DNA of 64,000 nt from Micromonospora sp. LH3U1 (GCF_028475105.1 NZ_CP116936.1:4525501-4589500); one strand, 5' to 3'; counted from the stretch's first letter, positions 1 through 9,144 are shown. The notes: generated by a model from the sequence alone, not told the origin. A program made the numbers and translations.

Positions 1-8
1 CTGATGAG

Positions 9-980
9 GTGAATGTCCACGAGCCCGCCGACGACGTCCGAGTTCCCCGGGCCCAGACCGGGTCCAGCCCGCAACACCTGTTGGCGACCGTGCTCGGCGA
101 GTATCTCGACTCCTCGGATGCCGATCTGCCGTCGACGGCGGTCATCGCGATTCTGGGAGAGTTCGGAGTCAGCGAGTCCAGTGCCCGTGCCGCGCTGTCC
201 CGGCTGATCAAGCGTGGTCTCATCGCGACGCGGGGGAATGGACGACCGCCGGTCTACCACCTCACGCCTCAGGCGATCGCGAAGCATCGCTCCCGGATGC
301 AGCACTTCCTGAACTTCGGCGCCGACCCGCCGCGCTGGACCGGTGAATGGGTCATGGCGTCCTTCTCGATTCCGAGCTCGGGCCAGGCGTCCCGCCACGC
401 GGTACGCAAAACGTTGAGCGCACTGAGCTTCGTGGGCCTGTACGACAGCGTGTGGATCCGGCCGGGCTCCGACGCCGCGCCGGTGCAGGAGGCGCTGAGT
501 GAGCTGCTGCACCACGTCGGGGGTGCTCGGTGGTCGGTCATGCACGTCCGGTTCGACGAGGAGTCAGGACCCCACGGCCCGGCCTCCGCGTACGACCTGA
601 CCACTCTCGCTTCTGCGTACTCGAATTTCATTGAGCAGTATGCCGAGCTGCGGGTGGCCGCCCGCAACGGGAAGGTGGACCCGGCCGGGGCGCTGGTGGC
701 CCGGACCTCCGCCATGGACTCCTGGCGCAAGTTCGCGGACATCGACCCGGATCTGCCCCAGCACCTGCTGCCGCAGCCCTGGCCTCGTCAGCAGGCCAGA
801 GCGACCTTCCTGGACATCCACTCCGCGCTCGGCCCGCTCGCACAGGCGCGTCTCGTCCAGGTGGCAACACCGCACTGGCCGGGCGCCGCCTCGTGGATCA
901 CACACTTCCAGGCTTCGAGCGATGCCTCGCGACCCGAGCCGACCGGCGGCAGGCACGGCAGCCCGCCCCTCGCAGGCTGA
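9..980 (+). CDS. PaaX-family transcriptional regulator
   Basis: The product (323 aa) has the layout of PaaX repressors. An N-terminal winged helix (about residues 22-95) contains SESSARAALSRLIKRGLI and a GRPPVYHLT wing. A central domain with RWTGEWVMASFSIP follows, then a C-terminal helical domain with YDLTTLASAYSNFIEQY. PaaX proteins are aryl-CoA-responsive repressors of phenylacetate and related catabolic genes, but no paa gene is visible here, so the target is unknown. A GTG at position 9 is the first visible start. The frame is open to the left edge with no stop, so the true start could lie outside the window. The gene is followed by a 234-bp gap carrying a promoter for the next gene. Confidence 0.8.
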   Translation: MNVHEPADDVRVPRAQTGSSPQHLLATVLGEYLDSSDADLPSTAVIAILGEFGVSESSARAALSRLIKRGLIATRGNGRPPVYHLTPQAIAKHRSRMQHFLNFGADPPRWTGEWVMASFSIPSSGQASRHAVRKTLSALSFVGLYDSVWIRPGSDAAPVQEALSELLHHVGGARWSVMHVRFDEESGPHGPASAYDLTTLASAYSNFIEQYAELRVAARNGKVDPAGALVARTSAMDSWRKFADIDPDLPQHLLPQPWPRQQARATFLDIHSALGPLAQARLVQVATPHWPGAASWITHFQASSDASRPEPTGGRHGSPPLAG

Positions 981-1013
981 CGCCGGTCGCGGGCCGGCGG
1001 GCCGGACGACACA

Positions 1014-1042
1014 TTGACACTTTTCGTTACCGCAGTGATAGT
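1014..1042 (+). promoter_or_regulatory. Sigma70-like promoter of the CBM2 esterase gene
   Basis: TTGACA at 1014-1019 and GATAGT at 1037-1042 are separated by 17 bp, giving a perfect -35 and a 4/6 -10. An inverted repeat GTTAC (1026-1030) / GTAAC (1041-1045) overlaps the spacer and -10, so it could be an operator. The gene starts at 1215, leaving a leader of roughly 165 nt. This is sequence inspection only. Confidence 0.5.
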
Positions 1043-1214
1043 AACTGCAACCAGCTCCCGCCGGATCGCCTGTGGGGACGACCGCGGCCGGGCGGTCGAC
1101 GGGCCCACATCGACCTGGCCCGTGGCCGGCGCCGACCACCTGGTCGGGGCGCGGATGGGCAACCGCGACCGCCACCGCAGGGAGCGTCGTCGCGACATCC
1201 GCTGGAGGGTTTGA

Positions 1215-2420
1215 ATGAGAACGAGATCGAAGATCTACGTGGGATTGGCGACCGCAATGGTCCCGCTCGCCTCGGTGATCATGGCGCTCGGCGCGGCACC
1301 GGCCAATGCCGCGGTCGGTGGTTCCGGTCCTTATCCCGCCGACTACGAAACCTCGGCCACCCTGGCCAATCACACCATCTTTCGGCCCCAGACACTCCCG
1401 ACCGAACGCCTTCCGATCGTCGTGTGGGGCAACGGCGGCTGCTCGGCCAACGGCCTCTCCCAGGGCAACTTCCTCCGGGAAATCGCCTCCCACGGCTTCC
1501 TCGCCATCGCCAACGGAGCGCCGAACGGATCCGGCTCCACCACCTCCCAGATGCTCACCCAGTCCATCGACTGGGCGGTCGCCGAGAACTCCCGGCAGGG
1601 CAGCAAGTACTACGGCAAGCTCGACACGACCAAGGTCGCCGTCGCGGGCTTCTCCTGCGGAGGCCTGGAGGCCTACGCCGTCTCCAACGACCCGCGCGTC
1701 ACCACGACCGGCATCTTCAGCAGCGGCCTGTTGAACGATGCCGACGATTACCAGCTCAGGAGACTGACCAAGCCGATCGCCTACTTCATCGGCGGGTCCG
1801 GCGACATCGCCTACCCGAACGCCATGGATGACTGGGGCAAGCTACCGGCCGGGCTGCCCGCCTTCATGGGCAACCTGAACGTCGGGCATGGCGGCACCTA
1901 CGACCAGACCAACGGCGGTGAATTCGGCCGCGTAGCGGTGCTCTACCTCAAATGGCGACTGAAGGGCGACACCACCGCCGGTGGCAACTTCGTCGGCGCC
2001 AACTGTGGTCTGTGCCGCAGCCAGTGGAGCATCCAGCAGAAGAACCTGACGCTCGATGACACCCCACCGCCGACCACCCCACCGCCCACTACCCCACCGC
2101 CGACCACCCCGCCCCCCAGCGGGACCCCCACCTGCACCGCGGTCTATTCCGTTCAGGACCAGTGGAACAGCGGATTCGTCGCCAACGTCACCGTCACCGC
2201 GGGAACCACCGCTCTCACCGGCTGGCGAGTCACCCTCAACCTGCCGAGCGGAGCTTCGGTCAGCTCGGTGTGGAACGGCGTTGCCAGCGGCACCAGCGGT
2301 GCCGTAACCGTCGCGAACCAGAGCTACAACGGACTACTGGCCCCGGGCCAGGCCACCAGTTTCGGATTCCAGGGCACCGGAAACGGCAGCGGAACCACCG
2401 TCACCTGCACCGGAAGCTGA
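1215..2420 (+). CDS. Secreted alpha/beta-hydrolase (esterase-like) with C-terminal CBM2
   Basis: A 401-aa exported protein. A Sec signal peptide (about residues 1-32, ending AAPANA) precedes an alpha/beta-hydrolase domain (about 33-255) with nucleophile motif GFSCGG (Ser147) and candidate Asp197 (GSGDIAYP) and His225 (NVGHGG). A PPPTT-repeat linker (about 283-303) leads to a CBM2 cellulose/chitin-binding module (about 307-401) with the conserved WNSGF and LTGWRV segments. The catalytic domain resembles the chlorophyllase/PET-hydrolase-like group rather than a named polysaccharide esterase. An extracellular esterase tethered to plant polymer is an inference from the CBM. GGAGGG five bases before the ATG supports the start. 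The gene stands alone with its own promoter and leader. Confidence 0.85.
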   Translation: MRTRSKIYVGLATAMVPLASVIMALGAAPANAAVGGSGPYPADYETSATLANHTIFRPQTLPTERLPIVVWGNGGCSANGLSQGNFLREIASHGFLAIANGAPNGSGSTTSQMLTQSIDWAVAENSRQGSKYYGKLDTTKVAVAGFSCGGLEAYAVSNDPRVTTTGIFSSGLLNDADDYQLRRLTKPIAYFIGGSGDIAYPNAMDDWGKLPAGLPAFMGNLNVGHGGTYDQTNGGEFGRVAVLYLKWRLKGDTTAGGNFVGANCGLCRSQWSIQQKNLTLDDTPPPTTPPPTTPPPTTPPPSGTPTCTAVYSVQDQWNSGFVANVTVTAGTTALTGWRVTLNLPSGASVSSVWNGVASGTSGAVTVANQSYNGLLAPGQATSFGFQGTGNGSGTTVTCTGS

Positions 2421-2556
2421 AGCCCCACCGATACCGCGGAAGGACCAAACCGTTCGGCGGACCGGCACCCAGGCGCCGGCCCGTCGAGCGCGTTCCGCAC
2501 ATCGCTGTGGTCCCGCCCGCGCGGCCGACTGCCGCGCCACCGCGCTCGGTCCGGCC

Positions 2557-3117
2557 TCACACCGGTGGATCGGCTCCGAGCCTGTCCAGGGTGAAGCGAA
2601 GCCGGTCGCCGACGTCGGTGCGCGGCAACTCGACAAGGTCGTACCCGTAGCCTTTGTGCACCTCCACGATCGCCTCGTGGATCCGCTCCGCGTGGTCGAA
2701 CGTCTCCCACCGTTCGCTGTCACGCCGGTAGATCTCCTGCCACGGTGGGGCGACGAGGACCAGCGGGTCGTACCGGAATTGTGCCGCCGCGGCGTCCAGG
2801 TGAACGGGGACTGCGGTGCCGCGCGCTCGCTTGTAGCCAGCGATGCACGGGATGCCGTGGTCGAAGAAGACCGTGCCGCCCTGGTCACGGGCGGTCGTGT
2901 ACGAGCGCATCCCCTGGGCGAGGACGAGTTCATCGAACAGGTCCGGGTCGGACCAGGGAAGCGCCGGCCCGCCAACCAGCATCTGGTCCCGTACGATCGC
3001 CCGGCCCGCCTCCTCGCGGACGCCGAACCCGGCGCGGTGCAACTGGTTGACCAGGGTCGTCTTACCGGCGCCCGGGCCACCCGTGACGATGACGAGGCGC
3101 CCACGCGTTGTAGACAT
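2557..3117 (-). CDS. AAA-type P-loop NTPase / predicted kinase
   Basis: A 186-aa single-domain protein with a Walker A loop near the N-terminus (GGPGAGKTT, about residues 13-21). The Arg-rich stretch YRRDSERWETF and the pattern FFDHGIPC, with its DHG, resemble the AAA_28 family of small predicted NTPases and kinases (NadR- or thymidylate-kinase-like folds). Substrate and pathway are unknown. It is transcribed divergently from the NUDIX gene that starts at 3293, with 175 bp between them. The GC content and codon use look native. No signal peptide or membrane segment is present. Confidence 0.75.
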   Translation of the reverse strand: MSTTRGRLVIVTGGPGAGKTTLVNQLHRAGFGVREEAGRAIVRDQMLVGGPALPWSDPDLFDELVLAQGMRSYTTARDQGGTVFFDHGIPCIAGYKRARGTAVPVHLDAAAAQFRYDPLVLVAPPWQEIYRRDSERWETFDHAERIHEAIVEVHKGYGYDLVELPRTDVGDRLRFTLDRLGADPPV

Positions 3118-3292
3118 GTCACTCCATTAGCCCGACGTGCGCCGACGCATGCCCGTTCCCACCAGTCTCCCGAGAGCGTCCCACCCGCCGTCAACAGCGG
3201 CGCGGCGCGACGAGCGCCGGCGATCGAGGGCACCACTCGTGGGAGCATGAGAGCAGTTGCCGCCATGGATATTTCGATCACCGGAGATCCCC

Positions 3293-3757
3293 ATGTCAAC
3301 CGCCCGCCACTTCACCGCCGCGGCGATCATCCTGGACGACCACGACAGGGTGCTGCTCGTAAGCCATCACAAGATCGGCCTCTGGATCTATCCGGGCGGG
3401 CACCTGGACGGCGACGAGGATCCGGTGCAGGCGGTCGTGCGCGAGGTGCTCGAAGAGACCGGGCTGCATGTGGAGGTAATCCACAAGGAAATGTTCGAGC
3501 ATCCGGCAATCCGCGTCGTTCCACCGCCGTTCGTGATCCTCGAAATCGACATGAAGGCACCATCGTCGTCACCGCACCGACACATCGAAATGATCTATGT
3601 CTGCCGCCCGGTCCGCGGCGTGCTGAAGCCCCGGCTCGGCGAGGTCGGCGAGTGCCGTTGGGTCCCGACGCCCGAGGTCGGCCGGCTCGACACTCCGACT
3701 GAGCTGCCCGATCTCATCATGGCCGCGGCGAACTGGTTGCACGCAAGCAACCGGTGA
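3293..3757 (+). CDS. NUDIX hydrolase
   Basis: A 154-aa protein with a complete Nudix box: GHLDGDEDP, then VVREVLEETGL, which matches G-x5-E-x7-R-E-U-x-E-E-x-G-U. This motif binds Mg2+ and cleaves nucleoside diphosphates linked to another moiety X. The C-terminal part has the ECRWV strand typical of MutT-like members. The ATG at 3293 is chosen because GGAG lies 6 bases upstream; a TTG at 3257 would add a 12-residue tail with no support. It is the first gene of a + strand run with a radical SAM protein (3882) and a zinc dehydrogenase (5090). Its substrate is not predictable from sequence. Confidence 0.85.
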   Translation: MSTARHFTAAAIILDDHDRVLLVSHHKIGLWIYPGGHLDGDEDPVQAVVREVLEETGLHVEVIHKEMFEHPAIRVVPPPFVILEIDMKAPSSSPHRHIEMIYVCRPVRGVLKPRLGEVGECRWVPTPEVGRLDTPTELPDLIMAAANWLHASNR

Positions 3758-3881
3758 CCTTCGCAAGCTCTCCCAACCGCAATCATCAGCCCGACAAGGG
3801 CGAGCGAGCAGATCTTTCTTCCCGGGCATCGGCGTGAAACGATTGGCCGGTCGTCGTAGCCGGCGTTCCCGGGAGGCGCGC

Positions 3882-5093
3882 ATGAGCGATGGTGGGTCGA
3901 CCCCCGACACATCAGTGAGAAGACTCGACAACATCACCATCTCGCTGACGCTCCACTGCAACCAGGGTTGCCGGCACTGCTGGGTCGACGCGGGCACAGC
4001 TGGCGCCGACGAACTCGACAACGACGAGGTGGTCGACCTCCTGTCCCAGGCCCGCGCGCTCGGCGCGCGGCACGTCAAGTTCACCGGGGGCGAACCGCTC
4101 GTCCGCCGAGGCCTGGCCGATCTGCTTGACGCCGCGTATGACCTGGGCTTCCGGATCTCGGTGGAGACCAACGGCACCGCGCTCACCGCGCGCATCGTCG
4201 ACCGGCTTCAGCCACTCCTCGACCGGTTGCACCTGTACGTGAGCCTCGACGGCGCCACACCGGACGTCCACGACACCTTCCGCGCTCAGCCCGGCGCGTT
4301 CCGGCGTACGGTCGACAACCTCGCAGCCCTGCGGGACCGTGGCGGCTACTTCTCGATTCACACAGTTACCCGGCGGCAGAACCTCCTCGAAATCCCTGCC
4401 ATCCTCTCCCTGGCCCAGCGACTCGGCGCGTCCCAGTTGAAGCTGATCCTCTCCGTGCACGACCTCGGCCGTGGGCGCGAGATGCAGGACGAGGCGATTA
4501 CGCCCGACGAGCTGTTCGCCCTGCTCGACCGGCTACCGCCCCAGCAGTTCTGGGATTACCAGTGGAGCCCGGAGCGTTCCCGAGACACGGTCCTGATGAC
4601 CACCCTGCCCCCGGCGTTCCAGCCGACCGGGAACGCGGTGACCTGCGGCTGGGGGTCGTCGTACGCGGCGGTGCTCGCCAACGGGGACGTCGCGATCTGC
4701 CACGGCATGCACGACGTCGACGAGGCGAAGGCTGGCAACATACGGCGGCAGTCCCTCGCCGAGCTGTGGGAGTCGAGCGAGCTGTTCACCCGTACGCGGT
4801 CGTGGCAGGCCGGCGACCTGCTTGGCGTCTGCGGCAACTGCGCGGTCGCGGACAGCTGCCGAGGGCTGTGCCGGGCCAACGCCATCGCCCGCTACCGGGA
4901 CCTACGCGCCCCGTACCCGCTGTGCCAGACGCTCTACGCGGCCGGCCGCTTCCCGACCGGAATGCTCCGGGATTCGGCGCGCGACGCGAGCTACCGACCC
5001 GACCCGCACACGCAGGCACCGGACAGACCGAGTGGCCGCCGACTCCTGCCGGTGCTCACCAGCGGCCCGAGCGGCGGGTGCGCCACGCCGTGA
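3882..5093 (+). CDS. Radical SAM protein with SPASM-like C-terminus
   Basis: A 403-aa protein. The radical SAM cluster motif is C26-x3-C30-x2-C33 (HCNQGCRHCW), followed by a GGEPL SAM-binding segment. The C-terminal half has SPASM/twitch-like cysteines: TCGWGSS, the NGDVAICHG segment, then CGNCAVADSCRGLC. These suggest at least one auxiliary Fe-S cluster, as in peptide- or carbohydrate-modifying enzymes. The start at 3882 has GGGAGG eight bases upstream; an ATG at 3834 is less likely. The stop overlaps the next gene (GTGA at 5090-5093), so the pair is probably translationally coupled. There is no short precursor ORF beside it, so a small-molecule substrate is as likely as a peptide. Confidence 0.85.
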   Translation: MSDGGSTPDTSVRRLDNITISLTLHCNQGCRHCWVDAGTAGADELDNDEVVDLLSQARALGARHVKFTGGEPLVRRGLADLLDAAYDLGFRISVETNGTALTARIVDRLQPLLDRLHLYVSLDGATPDVHDTFRAQPGAFRRTVDNLAALRDRGGYFSIHTVTRRQNLLEIPAILSLAQRLGASQLKLILSVHDLGRGREMQDEAITPDELFALLDRLPPQQFWDYQWSPERSRDTVLMTTLPPAFQPTGNAVTCGWGSSYAAVLANGDVAICHGMHDVDEAKAGNIRRQSLAELWESSELFTRTRSWQAGDLLGVCGNCAVADSCRGLCRANAIARYRDLRAPYPLCQTLYAAGRFPTGMLRDSARDASYRPDPHTQAPDRPSGRRLLPVLTSGPSGGCATP

Positions 5094-6121
5094 GACAGGC
5101 CGTGATGACGGCCCCGTACGAGGTGGTCGTGCACTCCGTACCAGATCCGCGTCGCGGCCCCGACCAGGTCCTCGTGTCCGTCGGGGCGTGCGGGCTCTGC
5201 ACCTGGGAGCAGCGCGTCTACCGCGGAGTGCGATCCGAGTATCCGCTACTCGGCGGACATGAGGTCGGTGCGGTGGTGCTGGAGGCGCCGGCGGGTTCCA
5301 CAGTCGCGGCCGGCGACGTCGTGGCGGTTTCGCTCTTGCCGCGCTGCGGGCACTGCCACTACTGCGTATCGGGTCGCTCGAACCTTTGCGCCTACAACGC
5401 GCCGGCGCCGCCGCCCGACGGACGGCCACGCGGGCCGGGCGGCCTGTCCGAGCTGCTGGTCGTGGCGCCAGCCGACGTCTATCCGATCGGTCCCGAGGGC
5501 ACCTGCGCGCAGGCCGCGCTGGTCGAGCCGCTGGCCTGCGTCGCCCACAGCGTCCGGCGTGCCAGGTGCCAGCCAGGTGACCTGCTCGTCGTCTTCGGAG
5601 CAGGGTTCACCGGGCTGCTTCACCTCGCCTACGCGCGGGCGCGCGGTCTGACCACCGCGGTCGTGCTGACCGGGCGAGACGCCGGGGTCACCCAGGTGCC
5701 GGACGCCGACCTGACCATCGCCTCGGCCGAACCGGCCGCCATTCTCCAGGCGCTACGCGACGCGCTCGGCGTCCCGGGTGCCGACGCGGCCGTGGTCACA
5801 CGCGGCGGTGGCGCGGCGGTCGCTGCGGCAACGGAGACCGTACGGCCGGGCGGCTTCGCCATCGTCTTCCAGTCCATCCCCGACGGCGAACCGGTCCCGC
5901 TCGATCCGGCGCGGCTGCGGTCCCGCGAGGTCATGGTGGGTGGTGCGGTGAGCCACACGGCACCCGACTTCGAGACGGCGGCGCACCTCGTCCGGTACGG
6001 CGGGATCGACCTGGCGCCACTGATCGGCCGTACGTTCCCGCTCGCCGCCACTCGCGAGGCGCTGGACCACGCGGTCGCCCGGCCGGGCCGGCGCACGCTC
6101 GTGCTTCCAAGCCAGCGATAG
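5090..6121 (+). CDS. Zinc-dependent alcohol dehydrogenase-family protein (MDR)
   Basis: A medium-chain dehydrogenase/reductase of 343 aa. Catalytic zinc ligands are visible in GACGLCTWEQ and the GGHEVG segment. The four-cysteine structural-zinc motif is intact (CGHCHYCVSGRSNLC), and a Rossmann domain follows (VVFGAGFTGLLHLA). These features place it near threonine/sorbitol dehydrogenases that oxidise secondary alcohols with NAD(P). The GTG at 5090 overlaps the stop of the radical SAM gene; an in-frame ATG at 5105 is the alternative start. The open frame extends upstream to 4562, but that segment overlaps the radical SAM gene and is rejected. Coupling to the radical SAM gene suggests consecutive steps on one substrate. 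Confidence 0.87.
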   Translation: MRQAVMTAPYEVVVHSVPDPRRGPDQVLVSVGACGLCTWEQRVYRGVRSEYPLLGGHEVGAVVLEAPAGSTVAAGDVVAVSLLPRCGHCHYCVSGRSNLCAYNAPAPPPDGRPRGPGGLSELLVVAPADVYPIGPEGTCAQAALVEPLACVAHSVRRARCQPGDLLVVFGAGFTGLLHLAYARARGLTTAVVLTGRDAGVTQVPDADLTIASAEPAAILQALRDALGVPGADAAVVTRGGGAAVAAATETVRPGGFAIVFQSIPDGEPVPLDPARLRSREVMVGGAVSHTAPDFETAAHLVRYGGIDLAPLIGRTFPLAATREALDHAVARPGRRTLVLPSQR

Positions 6122-6201
6122 GACCAGGCGCGATCAGCGACCAACCACAGTGGCTGTTTGTTGTCTGAGGCCGGTGGCGTAACCGGTATACCTTGAACTC
6201 C

Positions 6202-8661
6202 ATGTTTGCCGACCTGATGGTCCGTGGGCTGGAGGCCGTCGTCGGAGCCCAGCTCCGGCGTCGCGACTTCGACAAGCGGCTCCGTTCGGCAATCGACCGC
6301 GCCGTTCTGCGCTATCGCACCACCTACGGCCGGGTCGATCCCACGATGGTCGACCTGCTGCTTGATCACGCACCCGTGCTCGATCTGCCGACGGTCGCCG
6401 ACGCGCTCCGGGAGATGGTCTTCTTTCCGGCGCGGGCCAACGACGAATCGAAGGATGCCTTCACCCAGGCCGTAATACGTTTCAGCACGACGACCGACGA
6501 CCCACGAGTGGATCGGGCCGTTGCCGAACTGGTGCGCTGCCTGCGCGACGAGCTCCAGCACGTGCCCGAGCTGCAACCGTCGTTCGCGCTGATGTACCAG
6601 CAGCAGCAACTAGAGGCCCTGCGGGCGATCGAGGCGCCTGTCTCTCCGGCACCAGATTCTTCCTCCGCCGTAGGGAGCGCGAGCCTGCCGCACAACCTGC
6701 CCCACCGCACCTACCACGAGCTCGTAGGGCGCGACGAGGAACTCGCCACCGTGGTGGCCAAGATGGCACCGAGCGACCGGACCTGGGTGGTCGTCATCGA
6801 TGGGATCGGCGGCGTCGGTAAGACGTCGCTGGCGCTGGAGACCGCCAACGAGCTGATGGCCGGTGGGCCGGGGAAGGCGACCTTCGACGCAGCGGTCTGG
6901 GTCTCGGCGAAACGAACCATGCTTACCGGCCACGGCATCAACCGGCGAGAGCCGGAACTGGCCGTGCTACGCGACCTCATCGAGGCGATCGGGACGGTGC
7001 TCGGTCGGAGCGAGGTCGTGCAACTACCGCTGCGGGAACAGCGGTCCCTCGTCCGAGAACTGCTCAGCGGCCCGACGCGCGTCCTGCTCGTGCTCGACAA
7101 TCTGGAGACCATCGACGACGAGCAGATCGTGGCCTTCTTGCGCGACCTGCCACAGCCCGCCAAGGCAATCGTCACCTCGCGGCACCGGATCGACGTCGCG
7201 TTCTCGCTGCGCCTGCACGGCCTCCCGAACGACCAGGCCGCTCAGCTCATCGCGGCTGAGGCTGGCCGACGCGGCCTGGTCCTCACCGAGGCGGAGTCGG
7301 CGTCGCTCACTCGCAAGACCGGCGGGGTGCCGCTGGCGATCGTCTGGAGCCTGAGCCTGATGGACCTCGGGCACCCCGTGCATTCGGTGCTGCGCCGGCT
7401 CGGCTCCGGACACAGCGACATCGCCGCCTTCTGCTTCGCAGAGAGCGTACGGGCGCTGGAGGGGACCGACGCGCTTCGGGTACTCGCCGCGATCGCGATG
7501 TTCGAGGCCCCGGTGGACCGGGAACTCCTCGGCAGGGCCGCCGGCCTCGGCGAGGACGTCATCGCCCGCGACGACGCGATCCAGGTGCTCACCCAGCTTT
7601 CCCTGGTCAACTTGCGGGACGGTTCCTTCAGCCTGCTGCCGCTGACCCGCACGTACGCCACCCAGCTCATGCGCGATCGTCCCGTGCTGCGGGACCAGGT
7701 GACCGGCGAGTGGATGAAGGCGATGCTGGCCATCGCCGCCGAGTACCAGCTTCCCGACCCGAGCTGGCGTGATCTCGTCCGGCTGCGGACCATCGGGCCC
7801 CACCTCCAGTCGGCCTACAGATGGGCCCGGGACGCCGACCAAATTCACAACGCCTTCGCCCTGGCCGGGGCCGTCCTCGCCGACCTGGACAGCAACGGCC
7901 GCTGGGACGATCTCCTCGCCACCTGCGCCGAGATCGAGAGCTACGCGCAGGCCGCCTCTGCGCACCACCTCGTGGTCCACGCCGCCTGGTACCAGAACTG
8001 GATCCATGGGCAGCGCGGCGAGTTCGAGCTGGCCTGGCTCGCGCTCGACCGAGTCGAACACCTGCCCATGTCGCCGCAGGAACGGCTGCGCCAGCTGACC
8101 TGCCGCGCACAGACCTGCCGGCGTGAGCGAAGGTTCGCCGACGCGGCCCGTTACCTCGACCAGGCGAGGACACTGGTGTCAGAGTTGGACCAACCATCGA
8201 GTTCGGTCCTCGTCGCGCACATGGTCTTCGAGGAAGGAAAACTCGCCCGCGACCTGGAAAACTGGGACGACGCGGAACGCGCATTCCGGGAGACGAGCCG
8301 GGTCTTCGACCCGGAGGCCGCAGCCCAGGCGCTCGCCGACGGCCAGGCCCCGGCGTATGACGTGGAATGGGCTGTACGAGTGCTTGGCAACCTCGCCGTG
8401 GTCGAGCATCGGCGCGGCAACTTGATCGCTGCGGCGGTCCTACTCGAACGCGCCCTCGCCTCCACGCGGGAGCACGGCAGCGTCTCCAACCTTGCCACGC
8501 TCCTGGTCCGGTTCGCGGATGTCGAACTGGACCTGGGCCGGATCGACAACGCGGCTCGCACCCTGGCCGAGGCGCGGCTGCTGGCAGGCCGGCTGCGGAT
8601 GCGCGGCGAGATCGCGGAGTGCGAACGGTTGACCGCCAAGCACGCGGCACTGGAGCCCTGA
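6202..8661 (+). CDS. STAND NTPase (NB-ARC) with N-terminal helical domain and TPR-like repeats
   Basis: An 819-aa signal-transduction ATPase. An all-alpha N-terminal region (about residues 1-165) of unknown type comes first. An NB-ARC NTPase core follows, with Walker A GIGGVGKTS (about 202-210) and Walker B RVLLVLDNLE (about 293-302), then winged-helix/ARC helices with KTGGVPLAIVW and a TPR-like superhelix from about 560 to the end. STAND ATPases act as switches that oligomerise on ligand binding and release an effector, in transcription control or anti-phage defence. No known effector domain is obvious. The ATG at 6202 is preferred over a TTG at 6193. TATACC at 6187-6192 sits about 10 bp upstream, so the mRNA may be nearly leaderless. 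It follows the dehydrogenase by 80 bp. Confidence 0.8.
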   Translation: MFADLMVRGLEAVVGAQLRRRDFDKRLRSAIDRAVLRYRTTYGRVDPTMVDLLLDHAPVLDLPTVADALREMVFFPARANDESKDAFTQAVIRFSTTTDDPRVDRAVAELVRCLRDELQHVPELQPSFALMYQQQQLEALRAIEAPVSPAPDSSSAVGSASLPHNLPHRTYHELVGRDEELATVVAKMAPSDRTWVVVIDGIGGVGKTSLALETANELMAGGPGKATFDAAVWVSAKRTMLTGHGINRREPELAVLRDLIEAIGTVLGRSEVVQLPLREQRSLVRELLSGPTRVLLVLDNLETIDDEQIVAFLRDLPQPAKAIVTSRHRIDVAFSLRLHGLPNDQAAQLIAAEAGRRGLVLTEAESASLTRKTGGVPLAIVWSLSLMDLGHPVHSVLRRLGSGHSDIAAFCFAESVRALEGTDALRVLAAIAMFEAPVDRELLGRAAGLGEDVIARDDAIQVLTQLSLVNLRDGSFSLLPLTRTYATQLMRDRPVLRDQVTGEWMKAMLAIAAEYQLPDPSWRDLVRLRTIGPHLQSAYRWARDADQIHNAFALAGAVLADLDSNGRWDDLLATCAEIESYAQAASAHHLVVHAAWYQNWIHGQRGEFELAWLALDRVEHLPMSPQERLRQLTCRAQTCRRERRFADAARYLDQARTLVSELDQPSSSVLVAHMVFEEGKLARDLENWDDAERAFRETSRVFDPEAAAQALADGQAPAYDVEWAVRVLGNLAVVEHRRGNLIAAAVLLERALASTREHGSVSNLATLLVRFADVELDLGRIDNAARTLAEARLLAGRLRMRGEIAECERLTAKHAALEP

Positions 8662-8748
8662 CAACCCAGCACCGCCAACGGCAGAGGCTGATTGAGGAGT
8701 CCCAGGACGGTCACGACGCCATCTGCTGTCTGGCCCTGGCATGACGGT

Positions 8749-8783
8749 GTGTGGCTGCCGTGCCAGCGGCGCGGCAGCCACAC
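8749..8783. terminator. Bidirectional terminator hairpin
   Basis: A perfect 12-bp inverted repeat, GTGTGGCTGCCG (8749-8760) and CGGCAGCCACAC (8772-8783), with an 11-nt loop. It lies between the convergent STAND ATPase and DksA-like genes. No long T run follows, which is common for actinobacterial terminators. Confidence 0.6.
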
Positions 8784-8788
8784 GGGCA

Positions 8789-9118
8789 TCACTTGTTCTG
8801 CTTTTCCTGGCACGGCACGCAGAAGCGAGCGTGCGGAAGAACCTCGAGCCGCTCGGCCGGGATGTTCTGGTGGCACTTCTGGCAGGCACCGTAGGTGCCG
8901 TCGCTGATCCGGCTCAGCGCACCGGTGATCTGCTCGATGTTGCGGCGGGTGGCCACCAGCAGCGCAGCCTGGTTGTGGGCCTCGCCGGGGTCGCCGGTGT
9001 CCGCGTTGAGCTCGGTCAGTTCCCGCAGCCGAGCCGTCTGCGTGGCGAAGTCTTCCGCCAGGGACGCTCGCAGGTCAGCCAGCCAACTCTGATCGACAGC
9101 ACGATGATCGACGCTCAT
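8789..9118 (-). CDS. TraR/DksA-family zinc-finger protein
   Basis: A 109-aa protein with an N-terminal coiled-coil-like helical pair and a C4 zinc finger, CQKCHQN then CVPC near the C-terminus, preceded by the family signature ISDGTYGACQKC. DksA/TraR proteins enter the RNA polymerase secondary channel. Actinobacterial short versions are little studied, and the acidic coiled-coil tip of true DksA is not evident. GGAAAGG six bases upstream of the ATG supports the start. A Rho-independent terminator lies only about 25-50 bases upstream of the start on the same strand, so the gene is either driven from within that short gap or controlled by read-through. Confidence 0.82.
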   Translation of the reverse strand: MSVDHRAVDQSWLADLRASLAEDFATQTARLRELTELNADTGDPGEAHNQAALLVATRRNIEQITGALSRISDGTYGACQKCHQNIPAERLEVLPHARFCVPCQEKQNK

Positions 9119-9144
9119 GGTCTACCTTTCCGGAAAAAGAAAAA

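Noticed and set aside
4562..5089. Upstream extension of the zinc dehydrogenase frame
   Set aside because: Lies inside the radical SAM gene; dehydrogenase similarity begins only at about 5105.
3882..6121. Radical SAM plus dehydrogenase as a second RiPP pathway
   Set aside because: No short precursor frame with a ribosome binding site was found beside them.
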